Assembly: GCA_009885805.1 (NCBI GenBank)
Contig: VFJZ01000006.1
Span: forward strand, 1-64,000
From: Actinomycetota bacterium
GTDB taxonomy: Bacteria > Actinomycetota > Thermoleophilia > Gaiellales > F1-60-MAGs149
DNA length: 64,000 nucleotides
Direction: 5' to 3'
This document shows, piece after piece, positions 43,878 to 52,055 of the stretch. Each line of letters begins with the position of its first letter. Within the stretch, counting starts at the first letter, position 1. Made by a program: the position numbers and the translations under genes. Under the pieces are notes generated by a model. It saw nothing but the letters and a program-made list of their open reading frames with translations. It made no database searches and was not told the DNA's origin.

Positions 43878-44061
43878 ATGGCGGCTGCAATGGAAGACGC
43901 GATCGCAGTCGGCGCGCGAGCCCTGGAACGCGGCGACTGGGCGGCGGCCGCGCGACGCGTTCGGCTCGGTCCTCGACGACGGATCTCCCGAGGCGCTCGA
44001 CGGCTATGGGCAGGCGCTGTGGTTCGTCGGCGAGCCCGACGCCGGGACCGAGTACCGGTAA
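43878..44061 (+). pseudogene. N-terminal fragment of a TPR-like/LuxR-type regulator
   Basis: Reads MAAAMEDAIAVGARALERGD then WAAA in one frame and, after an indel near 43945-43955, RDAFGSVLDDGSPEALDGYG then QALWFVGEPDAGTEYR in another. This matches the TPR-like opening of actinobacterial LuxR-family regulators (ALERGDWxxAxxAFxxAL). About 60 codons remain. It is followed by a tandem 10-base repeat (ACGCCGGTCA twice, 44061-44080). Confidence 0.6.
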
Positions 44062-44095
44062 CGCCGGTCAACGCCGGTCAACGCAGCGCGACGGC

Positions 44096-44215
44096 GACGT
44101 GCTCGCGGCTGCTCTCGGCCGCTACCTGCCGCCGGCGCCGGCGCCGGCGTTCGCGAGCCCGCCGCCGTTATGGGGAGACGAGGCGCACGTCCGTCAACTG
44201 TTCACCGCCGCCGGC
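44096..44215 (+). pseudogene. Short fragment of a SAM-dependent methyltransferase
   Basis: About 40 codons reading DVLAAALGRYLPPAPAPAFA, then SPPPLWGDEAHVRQLFTAAG. The LWGDExHVRxLF motif belongs to the C-terminal cap of methyltransferase-11-type enzymes common in Actinobacteria. No SAM-binding part remains. It lies directly after the LuxR-type fragment and before the convergent amidase gene. Confidence 0.5.
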
Positions 44216-44250
44216 GGCGCCGACCCCGGCTGCCGGCGGTGGCGAGGCTC

Positions 44251-45681
44251 CTATTGCATCGGCCGCCGCGCGGGCGCGTCGAGCCACGGACGAACCTGCT
44301 CCAGCGCCGCTCCGGCGCGGAACGGGGTGACGTCGTCGTAGCGGCGGCCGACGATCTGGATCCCGGTCGGGACGCCGTTCGACGCGAACCCGGACGGCAC
44401 CGCGAGCACGGGGTTGCGGCTGCAGATGTTGAAGGGGATCGTCATGCACGCCCACAGGTAGAGCGGTGTGTCGACGCCGCCGATCTGAAGCCCGTGGCCG
44501 ACGTAGTCGTCGCCGGCGATGAGCCCGCGAGAGGCGTTCGTCGGCCACACGAGGACGTCGTAGGTGGCGTGGATCCGCTCCAGGTCGGCGTGCATGGCCG
44601 ACTCCGCAACGAGGCCGGCGTAGTAGCTCGACCGCCCGGCGGCGCGCGCGGTCTGCTCGACCAGTTCGATCACGTACGGGGACAGCTGATCGCGATACTC
44701 CATCGCCTCGGCCATCGCCGCCGTCATGATCTGGGCAAAGTGGATCTCGCCGGTCGACCACGTCTCCTCCGGCCCCCAACCCGGCATCTCGATCTCCTCG
44801 ACGATGGCGCCGGCCTCGGCCAGGGCCGCCGCGGCGGCGCGTGTGTTCGCGGCGACGTCCTCGTCCACGGGCCAACCGCCGGGATTGACGCAGAGCGCGA
44901 CGCGGAGACCGTCGATCGCGTCGAATGCGGCCGGTAGCTCGTAGCGCGGGGCGAGCGCGACGGCGTCGACGGGGTGCGGCCCGGCGACGACGTTCTCGAA
45001 CAAAGCGCAGTCGGCGACGGTGCGCGCCATCGGGCCGTTGTGGCAGTAGTGGTCGAGGTTCCACGGCGGCATCTGCGGCACCCGCCCGTACGGCGGCTTG
45101 AAGCCGACGACGCCGTTCCACCCGGCGGGGATCCGGACCGAGCCGCCGATGTCGGAGCCGGTCGCGAGCGTCGAGGTGCCGCAGGCGAGCGACGCCCCGG
45201 ATCCGCCGGACGACCCGCCGACGCCGAACTCGGGATTCCACGCGTTGCGGGTCACGCCCCAGAGTCGGCTGTGCGTGAACCCGGCGCAGGAGAACTCCGG
45301 CGCGGTCGTACGGGCGTGGGGGATGGCGCCGGCCTCGAGGAGCCGTTCGCCCATCGGATCGGTCTCCGTCGCGATCACGTCCTTCGCGAGCAACGACGCC
45401 CCTGCGCACGGATGGCCGGCGATCGGCATCTCGTCCTTGATCCCGACGCAGATGCCCTCGAGTGCCCGCGGCGCGTCGCCGCGGCCCATGTAGCGCGCCT
45501 CCGCCGCCCGCGCCTCGTTGAGCGCCTCCTCGTACCGCGTGACGCAGAGGGCGTTCACGGTCGGCTCGACGGCGGCTGCGCGGTCGATCAGCGCCTGCGT
45601 CAGTTCGACGGGGGAGAGGGAGCGATCACGGAAGCGGGCGAGTACCTCGGTCGCCGAGAGGTAGGCCAGATCTGAGTCCAT
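44251..45681 (-). CDS. Amidase-signature family hydrolase
   Basis: 476-residue amidase. The Ser-cisSer-Lys triad is visible: Lys82 in GICVGIKDEMP, the cis-Ser in GVGGSSGGSGAS (157/158) and the nucleophile Ser181 in GSDIGGSVRIPA. Length and order match free-standing amidases (for example 6-aminohexanoate or aryl-amide types). It is not GatA: no GatB/C genes are near, and the C-terminal half (HATYDVLVWPTNASRGLIAG) is of the scavenging type. It is divergent from the peptide ABC operon, with a 74-base shared promoter region, suggesting joint regulation. It releases ammonia or an amine from an amide; the substrate is unknown. Confidence 0.9.
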   Translation of the reverse strand: MDSDLAYLSATEVLARFRDRSLSPVELTQALIDRAAAVEPTVNALCVTRYEEALNEARAAEARYMGRGDAPRALEGICVGIKDEMPIAGHPCAGASLLAKDVIATETDPMGERLLEAGAIPHARTTAPEFSCAGFTHSRLWGVTRNAWNPEFGVGGSSGGSGASLACGTSTLATGSDIGGSVRIPAGWNGVVGFKPPYGRVPQMPPWNLDHYCHNGPMARTVADCALFENVVAGPHPVDAVALAPRYELPAAFDAIDGLRVALCVNPGGWPVDEDVAANTRAAAAALAEAGAIVEEIEMPGWGPEETWSTGEIHFAQIMTAAMAEAMEYRDQLSPYVIELVEQTARAAGRSSYYAGLVAESAMHADLERIHATYDVLVWPTNASRGLIAGDDYVGHGLQIGGVDTPLYLWACMTIPFNICSRNPVLAVPSGFASNGVPTGIQIVGRRYDDVTPFRAGAALEQVRPWLDAPARRPMQ

Positions 45682-45692
45682 GGGTTGCGATC

Positions 45693-45698
45693 TTGACG
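45693..45698 (+). promoter_or_regulatory. Possible -35 box for the peptide ABC operon
   Basis: TTGACG lies in the 74-base gap between the divergent amidase and transporter genes, 58 bases before the transporter ATG. The hexamer 17 bases further on, CAAGGT, is a poor -10 match, so this is only a candidate. A strong ribosome site (GAGGAGGGA) precedes the ATG at 45756. Confidence 0.25.
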
Positions 45699-45755
45699 TA
45701 GCGACCCTGCGCCCACAAGGTACCGTCGCTCGAGGAGATCGAGGAGGGACTCCGG

Positions 45756-47432
45756 ATGCGCAAGTTGACCGTCGTTGTGCTGGCCGTGACCGTCGCAGTT
45801 GTCGCCGCCGCTTGCGGCAAGTCCGCGGACGAGGCCGCCGCCCCGGTCACCGACACGGCCGGCGGCGCGACCGCCACCGAGACGACCGCACCGCCGGCGC
45901 CGACGAACCAGCGCGAGGTCACCTCGCCCGCCGCCGTCGGCGACTTCACCGAGCCGATCGTCTGGGGCGTCTATCGCGAGACGAACTCGCTCGACCCGAT
46001 TTTCGCATTCGACTATCCGGAGAACACCGTCCTGTTCACGATGTGCGAGGCGGTGCTCCGCCAGCAGCCGGACGGCTCGATCGCGCCGGGCCTCGGCGAC
46101 GTCGCGAGCCCCGATCCGACCACCTTCGTGATCACCCTGAAGGAGGGCATCACGTTCTGGGACGGCACGCCGCTGACGGCCGACGATGTCGTCTTCAGCC
46201 TCGAACGCGCCCGCAATCCCGAGCTCGGCGGCTTCTACGGCCAGGTCTTCACCCGCGTCGAGTCGATCACGGCGACGGGGCCGCTCGAGGTCACGGTGAA
46301 GCTGACGCAGCCCGACTTCTGGTTCCGCGGCGAGCTCTCCGGCCCTCCCGGTGTCGTGGTCAACAAGGCGTTCGTCGAGGCGGCCGGCGACAAGTTCGGC
46401 ACCGTCGACGGCGGCACGATGTGCACCGGCCCGTTCAAGCTCGACTCGTGGCAGACCGGCGAGGGCGTCACCGTCGCGAAGAACGACACCTACTGGGACA
46501 CGACGCTGACGCCGAAGCTCTCGAAGGTCACGTTCAAGGGCTTCCCGGATGACGCCGCGCTCACGTCCGCCTTCCTCACCGGCGAGCTCGACGGCTACTA
46601 CCCGCTGCAGCTGACCACGCTGGACCAGCTCAAGGCCGCACCGGAGGTGAAGGTCCACCAGGGCCCGGCCGGCGTCTCGGACGCACTCGTCGTCTCCAGC
46701 CTCGAGGGCACCCTCGGTGACGTTCGCGTGCGTCGCGCGCTGTCGCTGGCGATCGACCGTCAGGGCATCATCGACCAGGTCTACAAGGGCTCCGCGCAGA
46801 TCCCGCACGCGCTCTCCAATCCGGGCACGTGGGGCTACGCGCCCGAGGTCTTCGCTGCCGCCTGGGACGCGCTGCCGGCGATGGATCAGGACCTCGAGGC
46901 CGCGAAGGCGCTGATCGCCGAGGCCGGCGCCGAGGGCAAGACGATCACGCTCGGCACCTCGTCCGAGATCCCCGCGCTCAACACCGAGGCTCAGTCGGTG
47001 CAGTCGGCGGCGAACTCGATCGGGCTCAAGGCCGAGTTGGAGTCGGTGTCGGCCGCGAACTACATCAACTTCTTCATCGACCCCGAGGCGCGCAAGACGG
47101 TCGACGGCTTCTTCACGGGCAACTACGGCGACTACGCCGACCCGGCGGCGCTGCTGTCCACGATCGTGCTGAAGGAGGGCTCGCAGAACTTCTCCGGGTA
47201 CGAGAACGCGGAGATCCTGGCGGCGATGGAGGCGGCGCGGGCCGAGCCGGATGACGCGGCTCGCGCGGCGCACGTCGTCGAGGCGCAGCGGTTGATCACC
47301 GAGGATCTCGTCTGGATCCCGGTGACGGTGCCGGACACGGTGCTGATCATGAACGCGAAGATCACCGGCGCTCCGGTCTCGTTCCAGTACATGTTCGGCC
47401 CCTGGCTCGCCTCGGTCGGAGCCTCCGGCTAA
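45756..47432 (+). CDS. Peptide/nickel-type ABC transporter substrate-binding lipoprotein (family 5)
   Basis: 558-residue extracytoplasmic lipoprotein. The signal peptide has lipobox VVAAAC (Cys20), followed by an Ala/Thr/Pro-rich linker (about 25-50). The SBP-family-5 fold follows: PGLGDVASPDPTTFVITLKE, FWDGTPLTADDVVFSLERAR and DVRVRRALSLAIDRQGIIDQ. It captures peptides, opines, glycosides or similar solutes for the permeases encoded next. GAGGAGGGA precedes the ATG. It opens a five-gene operon (binding protein, two permeases, two ATPases). The amidase divergent from it suggests an amide- or peptide-containing nutrient. Confidence 0.92.
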   Translation: MRKLTVVVLAVTVAVVAAACGKSADEAAAPVTDTAGGATATETTAPPAPTNQREVTSPAAVGDFTEPIVWGVYRETNSLDPIFAFDYPENTVLFTMCEAVLRQQPDGSIAPGLGDVASPDPTTFVITLKEGITFWDGTPLTADDVVFSLERARNPELGGFYGQVFTRVESITATGPLEVTVKLTQPDFWFRGELSGPPGVVVNKAFVEAAGDKFGTVDGGTMCTGPFKLDSWQTGEGVTVAKNDTYWDTTLTPKLSKVTFKGFPDDAALTSAFLTGELDGYYPLQLTTLDQLKAAPEVKVHQGPAGVSDALVVSSLEGTLGDVRVRRALSLAIDRQGIIDQVYKGSAQIPHALSNPGTWGYAPEVFAAAWDALPAMDQDLEAAKALIAEAGAEGKTITLGTSSEIPALNTEAQSVQSAANSIGLKAELESVSAANYINFFIDPEARKTVDGFFTGNYGDYADPAALLSTIVLKEGSQNFSGYENAEILAAMEAARAEPDDAARAAHVVEAQRLITEDLVWIPVTVPDTVLIMNAKITGAPVSFQYMFGPWLASVGASG

Positions 47433-47451
47433 CGGCCGGAGGCCCGGGCGC

Positions 47452-48399
47452 GTGCTGAGGTTCCTGCTCCGTCGACTGGCGATGCTCGTCGCGACCCTGC
47501 TCGTGTCGAGCTTCGTCATCTACGGCTCGCTGTACCTCGCGCCCGGCAACCCGATCGCGGCCCTGACCGGCGGGCGCACACCCTCGCCGGAGGCGATCGC
47601 CATCCTCGAGGCCCGCTACAACCTGGACGAGCCGTTCCTCGTTCGCTACGGGCTGTGGCTGAAGGGGGCGGTGACCGGCGACCTCGGCGTCTCGATCCCG
47701 CTCCGCCAGGAGGTGTCGGACCTGATCACGCAGCGGGCGGGCGTGACGGCGGCGCTGGTGTTGTACGCGTCGTTGATCATCCTCGTGGTCGGTATCGGCC
47801 TCGGGTTGCTCGCCGGTCTGCGCGCCGGGGCGGTCGATACCACCGTGGTCGTCGTGACGACGATCTCGGCCGCGTTCCCGGCGTTCGTGGCGGCGATCGT
47901 CCTCCTGCTCGTCTTCGCCGTCAACCTCGGCTGGTTCCCGGCTACCGGCGAGGGCGATGGGTTCGTCGACACGATCCGCCACATGACGCTGCCGGCGGTC
48001 GCGCTCGGCTTCACGTCGATGGCGCTCGTCGCGCGGGTGACGCGCTCCTCGGTGCGCGAGGAACTCGGCCGCGAGCACGTGCAGACGGCCCGCAGCCGCG
48101 GCATTCCCTTCCGGCTGATTGTCCGCCGACACGTGCTGCGCAACGCCGCGATCCCGATCACGACGATCGCCGGCCTGACGATCGCGTCGCTGATCGCGGT
48201 CGCCGCCGTGGTCGAGCGGGCGTTCGCGATGAACGGCCTCGGCGCCTACCTCGTCACCGCCGCGTCGAACAAGGACTTCGCGGTCGTGCAGGGCATCGCG
48301 CTCGTGCTGGTCGCGGCGTTCGTCATCATGAACACCGTCGTCGACCTGCTGTACGCACTGCTCGATCCACGCGTCAAGGTCGGGAGCCGCGCCCAGTGA
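47452..48399 (+). CDS. ABC transporter permease, DppB type
   Basis: 315-residue inner-membrane protein with about six helices. It has the N-terminal DppB segment (MLRFLLRRLAMLVATLLVSS), GNPIAALTGGRTPSPEAI and an EAA loop (TARSRGIPFRLIVRRHVLRN). The start is GTG with GGAGG about ten bases upstream. It forms the transmembrane pore with the next gene product, and the stop overlaps that gene's GTG by four bases. Confidence 0.92.
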   Translation: MLRFLLRRLAMLVATLLVSSFVIYGSLYLAPGNPIAALTGGRTPSPEAIAILEARYNLDEPFLVRYGLWLKGAVTGDLGVSIPLRQEVSDLITQRAGVTAALVLYASLIILVVGIGLGLLAGLRAGAVDTTVVVVTTISAAFPAFVAAIVLLLVFAVNLGWFPATGEGDGFVDTIRHMTLPAVALGFTSMALVARVTRSSVREELGREHVQTARSRGIPFRLIVRRHVLRNAAIPITTIAGLTIASLIAVAAVVERAFAMNGLGAYLVTAASNKDFAVVQGIALVLVAAFVIMNTVVDLLYALLDPRVKVGSRAQ

Positions 48400-49223
48400 G
48401 CGTCCCGGGCCTCCGTGGTACCGGCCTGCTCGGCCATGTCTGCGCCGCCGTCATCGTCCTCGCTCTGATCGTCGGTGCGGTTGGCGCCTGGATCGCGCCG
48501 CACGACCCCGACTTCGTCGACCTCGATCTCGCCTACGTCGGTCCGTTCGCCGACCACCTGATCGGGTTCGACGGGCGCGGCCGCGACCTGCTCTCCCGCC
48601 TGCTCGCCGGTGCTCGTACGTCCCTGCTCGGCCCCGTCGCCGTCGTCGCCGTGGCGGTGACGGTCGGAACGCTCCTGGCGGTCGCGGCGGCCTGGTTCGG
48701 CGGGATGTTCGACACCATCGTCAGCGCCGCCCTCGACGTCCTGTTCGCGTTTCCTGGCATCCTCATCGCGATCGTCGTCGCGGCCGTCTTCGGGCCCAGC
48801 CTGCGATCGGCGGTGCTGGCGCTGGCCGTCGCCTACACGCCCTACATCGCCCGGGTCCTGCGCGGCTCGGCGTTGCGCGAGCGCGCGCAGTTGTACATCG
48901 CCGCGCTCGAGGTGCAGGGGCTCGCGGCCGTCGCCATCTGCGTCCGCCACCTGATCCCGAACATCCTCGGGCTGATCGTGGCGCAGGGCGCCGTCCTGTT
49001 CGGCTACGCAATGGTCGATCTGGCGGCGATCTCCTTTCTCGGCCTCGGCGTGCAGACGCCGCAGGCCGACTGGGGTGTGATGGTCTCCGAGGGACGAAAC
49101 GGCGTCCTGCAGGGGTATCCGCTGGAGTCGCTGGCCGCGGGCCTCTGCATCGTGGTGGTCGTCGTCGCGGTCAACCTGCTCGGTGAGCGGCTCACGGATC
49201 GTGCGCAGCGGGGCGCGCGATGA
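48396..49223 (+). CDS. ABC transporter permease, DppC type
   Basis: 275 residues from GTG 48396. The typical DppC opening is APHDPDFVDLDLAYVGPFAD then HLIGFDGRGRDLLSRLLAGA, followed by five to six helices and an EAA loop (LEVQGLAAVAICVRHLIPN). The conserved SFLGLGVQTPQADWG segment precedes the last helix. The frame is open for 740 bases upstream, but that part is antiphase to DppB and not used. It overlaps both neighbours by four bases. Confidence 0.92.
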   Translation: MSVPGLRGTGLLGHVCAAVIVLALIVGAVGAWIAPHDPDFVDLDLAYVGPFADHLIGFDGRGRDLLSRLLAGARTSLLGPVAVVAVAVTVGTLLAVAAAWFGGMFDTIVSAALDVLFAFPGILIAIVVAAVFGPSLRSAVLALAVAYTPYIARVLRGSALRERAQLYIAALEVQGLAAVAICVRHLIPNILGLIVAQGAVLFGYAMVDLAAISFLGLGVQTPQADWGVMVSEGRNGVLQGYPLESLAAGLCIVVVVVAVNLLGERLTDRAQRGAR

Positions 49224-50188
49224 CGCCCCTGCTGTCGATCGATGACCTCACCGTGCAGTTGTCCGTGGAGGGCGACCTGCGCACGGTGCTGCACGGCGTC
49301 TCGCTCGAGATCAGCGCTGGCGAGGCGGTCGGCCTCGTCGGTGAGAGCGGCTCGGGAAAGTCGATGACGGCGCGAGCGGTGTCGCGGATCCTGCCGTCCG
49401 GTGCGGTGACGTTCGGGTCGATCAGTTTCGACGGGCGCGACGTGAGCGCCCTCCGCGGGGGGGCGTTGCGGCAGTACCGCGGCGAGGTGGCGATGATCTT
49501 CCAGGATCCGCGCGCCCACACGAATCCGGTGCGGACGATCGGCGACTTCATGACGGAGGCACTGCGGACGAATCGCGGCGTGCCGGGCGTGGAGGCGCGG
49601 CGGCGCGCGGCCGCGTTGCTGGAGGAGGTCGGCATCACGGAGGGTGACCGGCGGCTCCGACAGCATCCACACGAACTGTCCAGCGGGATGCTGCAGCGCG
49701 TCATGATCGCGACGGCGCTGCTGACCGAGCCGCGCCTGCTGCTCGCCGACGAGCCGACGACCGCGCTCGACGTGACGACCCAGGCCGAAGTGATGGCGAT
49801 TCTCGACGACCTCCGCCGTGAGCGTGGGCTGGCGCTGCTGTTCATCACGCACGACCTCGAACTGGCGGGCGCGGTGTGCGATCGCACGGCCGTGATGTAC
49901 GCCGGCCAGATCGTCGAGGTGCAGGCCGCCGGCACCCTCCACGACCGGCCCCGCCACCCGTACACCGCCGCGCTGGTGGCGGCGCGGCCGCGCATCGACG
50001 CGATGGCGACGAGGCTGGCAGCGATCCCCGGCCGTCCCCTGTCGGCGTTCGAGGCGCCCGCTGGCTGCGCCTTCGCGACCCGTTGCCTGCACGTGCAGGA
50101 CCGCTGCCGCGAGGCGCGGCCGGCGCTGCGCCCGCTCGGCGACGGCGTCGTCCGGTGTATCCGAGCGGAGGAGCTCGTCGGTGTCTGA
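49220..50188 (+). CDS. ABC transporter ATP-binding protein, DppD type
   Basis: 322-residue ATPase: Walker A GESGSGKS (about 41-48), Q-loop AMIFQDPRAHTNPV, signature LSSGMLQRVMIATAL, Walker B LLLADEPTTALDV and the H-loop FITHDLELAG. The C-terminal oligopeptide-type extension carries a cysteine cluster (CAFATRCLHVQDRC), known in this family. The signature reads LSSGM rather than LSGGM, a tolerated variant. It pairs with the DppF-type subunit encoded next. Confidence 0.92.
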   Translation: MTPLLSIDDLTVQLSVEGDLRTVLHGVSLEISAGEAVGLVGESGSGKSMTARAVSRILPSGAVTFGSISFDGRDVSALRGGALRQYRGEVAMIFQDPRAHTNPVRTIGDFMTEALRTNRGVPGVEARRRAAALLEEVGITEGDRRLRQHPHELSSGMLQRVMIATALLTEPRLLLADEPTTALDVTTQAEVMAILDDLRRERGLALLFITHDLELAGAVCDRTAVMYAGQIVEVQAAGTLHDRPRHPYTAALVAARPRIDAMATRLAAIPGRPLSAFEAPAGCAFATRCLHVQDRCREARPALRPLGDGVVRCIRAEELVGV

Positions 50189-50954
50189 GGCCGTCCTCGT
50201 GGTGACGGATCTCCGCAAGGAGTACGGGACGCTCGTCGCCGTCGACGACGTCTCGTTCCGCGTCGAGTCGGGCCGGTCGCTCGCGATCGTCGGGGAATCC
50301 GGCTCGGGTAAGACGACGGTCGCACGGATGATCATCGGCCTCGAACGGGCGACGGCGGGGACGATCCGCGCGCTCGGCCGCGACCGCTCCACGCCGGCGC
50401 GCGCGGGCGGCGAGCGCCGGCGGCGCGGCGCCGAGGTACAGATCGTCTTCCAGGATCCGTACTCGAGCCTCGATCCGCGGCAGACGATTGCTGACGCGAT
50501 CTCGGAGGTGCTGCGGCTGCACGGCGGGCAGCAGACCGTCGGGGAGCTATGCGAGCTTGTCGGGCTCGACGAGCGGCAGTCGCGGGCGCTGCCGCGGAAC
50601 CTGTCGGGCGGTCAGCGCCAGCGCGTCGCGATCGCGCGCGCACTCGCCGCCGAGCCGCGCGTGCTGATCCTCGACGAGTCGGTGGCCGCCCTCGACGTCT
50701 CGATCCAGGCGCAGGTGCTGAACCTGCTCGCCGACATCCGCGCGGAGACCGGCGTCTCCTACGTCCTCATCTCTCACGACCTCGCCGTCGTCCGCCAACT
50801 GACGGACGACTGCGTGGTGATGCAGCACGGGCGGATCGTCGAGCGCGGGCCGACCGGGCAGGTGCTCGACCACCCCGCGGAGGCCTACACGCAGCTGCTG
50901 CGCGCGAGCGTGCCGGGACCGGGCTGGAAGCCGGTGCGTCGCGTACGGGTGTGA
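50181..50954 (+). CDS. ABC transporter ATP-binding protein, DppF type
   Basis: 257-residue ATPase: Walker A GESGSGKTTVARM, Q-loop VFQDPYSSLDPRQTI, signature NLSGGQRQRVAIARAL, Walker B VLILDESVAALDVS and the H-loop LISHDLAVV. Walker B has DES where DEP is usual, and the protein lacks the roughly 60-residue cysteine-containing C-terminal extension found in many DppF proteins, so it is a short form. The start is GTG, overlapping DppD by eight bases. It is the last gene of the operon; the next gene is convergent. Confidence 0.9.
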   Translation: MSEAVLVVTDLRKEYGTLVAVDDVSFRVESGRSLAIVGESGSGKTTVARMIIGLERATAGTIRALGRDRSTPARAGGERRRRGAEVQIVFQDPYSSLDPRQTIADAISEVLRLHGGQQTVGELCELVGLDERQSRALPRNLSGGQRQRVAIARALAAEPRVLILDESVAALDVSIQAQVLNLLADIRAETGVSYVLISHDLAVVRQLTDDCVVMQHGRIVERGPTGQVLDHPAEAYTQLLRASVPGPGWKPVRRVRV

Positions 50955-50982
50955 CGCTGTCGGCGGTTGACCGTCCGCGGCT

Positions 50983-51303
50983 CTACCGCCGCACGAGCGC
51001 GTGCGCGTCAACGAGGAGGTCGTCGAGCAGCGCGTCGGGGACGGTGCCGTCGAGCGTCACGGTGATCCAGTGGCGCTTACTCATGTGGTAGCCGGGCGTG
51101 ATCGCGGCGTGGTCGGCGCACAGTTGTTCGACGAGCTCCGGCGGCGCCTTGAGCGTCAGGCCGCGCTCCTGCGAGAACATCGCGAACATCTTGCCGCCGA
51201 CTCGGTAGACCGCCGTCGCAGGGCCGAACGGGTAGTCGAACGTGGCGCCGCCAAGCTCGCCCGCCAGGGTCCGGAGCCGCGTCGTGAGGGCGTCGTCTAT
51301 CAG
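50983..51303 (-). CDS. MmcQ/YjbR-family protein with unusual start codon
   Basis: About 106 residues of the MmcQ/YjbR (CyaY-like) fold, a small DNA-binding-like domain of unknown cellular role. Diagnostic segments are GGATFDYPFGPATAVYRVGG then KMFAMFS, and SKRHWITVTLDGTVPDALL. No ATG, GTG or TTG lies in frame near the expected start. CTG at 51303, inside the TGA region of the upstream SDR gene, or ATA at 51300 is the only choice that keeps the conserved start, so it is probably translated by re-initiation after the SDR. The end is a normal TAG. Confidence 0.72.
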   Translation of the reverse strand: MIDDALTTRLRTLAGELGGATFDYPFGPATAVYRVGGKMFAMFSQERGLTLKAPPELVEQLCADHAAITPGYHMSKRHWITVTLDGTVPDALLDDLLVDAHALVRR

Positions 51304-52055
51304 GCGTAGAGCGGGGACTCGGGGAGGATCTGCCCGCCGTCGACGACGATCGTCTGGCCTGTGATGTAGCTCGCCTCCGATGAGGCCAGGAACAGGTGCG
51401 CGTGCGCGATGTCGATCGGCTCGGCGAGGCGCCGCATCGGGATCTGCGCCGTGACGCTCTCGAGGTCGCCGGGCGCGAGCTGCGCGCGCACGCCCTCGGT
51501 CAGCACCGTCCCCGGCTCGACGCCGTTCACCGTGATGCCGTCGCCGACGACCTCCAGCGCGGCCGAGCGGATGAAGCCGTTCAGCGCCGCCTTCGACGCG
51601 GCGTAGTGCGTCAGCCCCGGGTAGCCGACGCGGGGGCCGGTGATCGACGTCGTGATCGTGATCCGGCCGCCGTCCGACCGCCGCAGGTGCGGCAGGCACG
51701 CCTGGACGGTGTAGAGCGCGCTGCGGGTGTTGACGTCGAAGACGAGGTTCCAGTCGTCGTCCGTCATGTCGGCGAGCGCGACGGACGGGTAGATGCCGGC
51801 GTTCTGGGTGAGGATGTCGATGCCGCCGAACGCCGCGACGGCCGCGTCGGCCATCGCCGCCATGTCCGCGCGCGACGTGATGTCGGCCGTGCACGCGACA
51901 CCACCGACGGCGGCCGCGGTCTGCGCAGCGCTCGCGCCGTCGCGGTCGACGGCGAGGACCCGCGCGCCCTCCCGCGCGTAGACCTCGGCGATGGCGCGGC
52001 CGATGCCGCGCCCGGCGCCGGTGACGACGGCCGCGCGCCCCTCGAGACGTCTCAC
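51300..52055 (-). CDS. Short-chain dehydrogenase/reductase
   Basis: 251-residue classical SDR. NAD(P)-binding TGAGRGIG (about 13-20), NAG motif (TQNAGIYPS), catalytic Ser in TITTSITG and YAASKAALNG with catalytic Tyr and Lys. The C-terminal VDGGQILPESP is a typical end. The start is GTG at 52055, overlapping the upstream decarboxylase stop by four bases (GTGA), so it belongs to the decarboxylase-SDR-MmcQ operon. It oxidises or reduces a hydroxyl compound, probably derived from the decarboxylase substrate; unknown. Confidence 0.9.
   Translation of the reverse strand: MRRLEGRAAVVTGAGRGIGRAIAEVYAREGARVLAVDRDGASAAQTAAAVGGVACTADITSRADMAAMADAAVAAFGGIDILTQNAGIYPSVALADMTDDDWNLVFDVNTRSALYTVQACLPHLRRSDGGRITITTSITGPRVGYPGLTHYAASKAALNGFIRSAALEVVGDGITVNGVEPGTVLTEGVRAQLAPGDLESVTAQIPMRRLAEPIDIAHAHLFLASSEASYITGQTIVVDGGQILPESPLYA

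Noticed and set aside
44251-45681. GatA subunit of Glu-tRNA amidotransferase
   Set aside because: The triad fits the family, but there is no GatB/GatC nearby and the gene is paired with a transporter operon, so a scavenging amidase is the better call.
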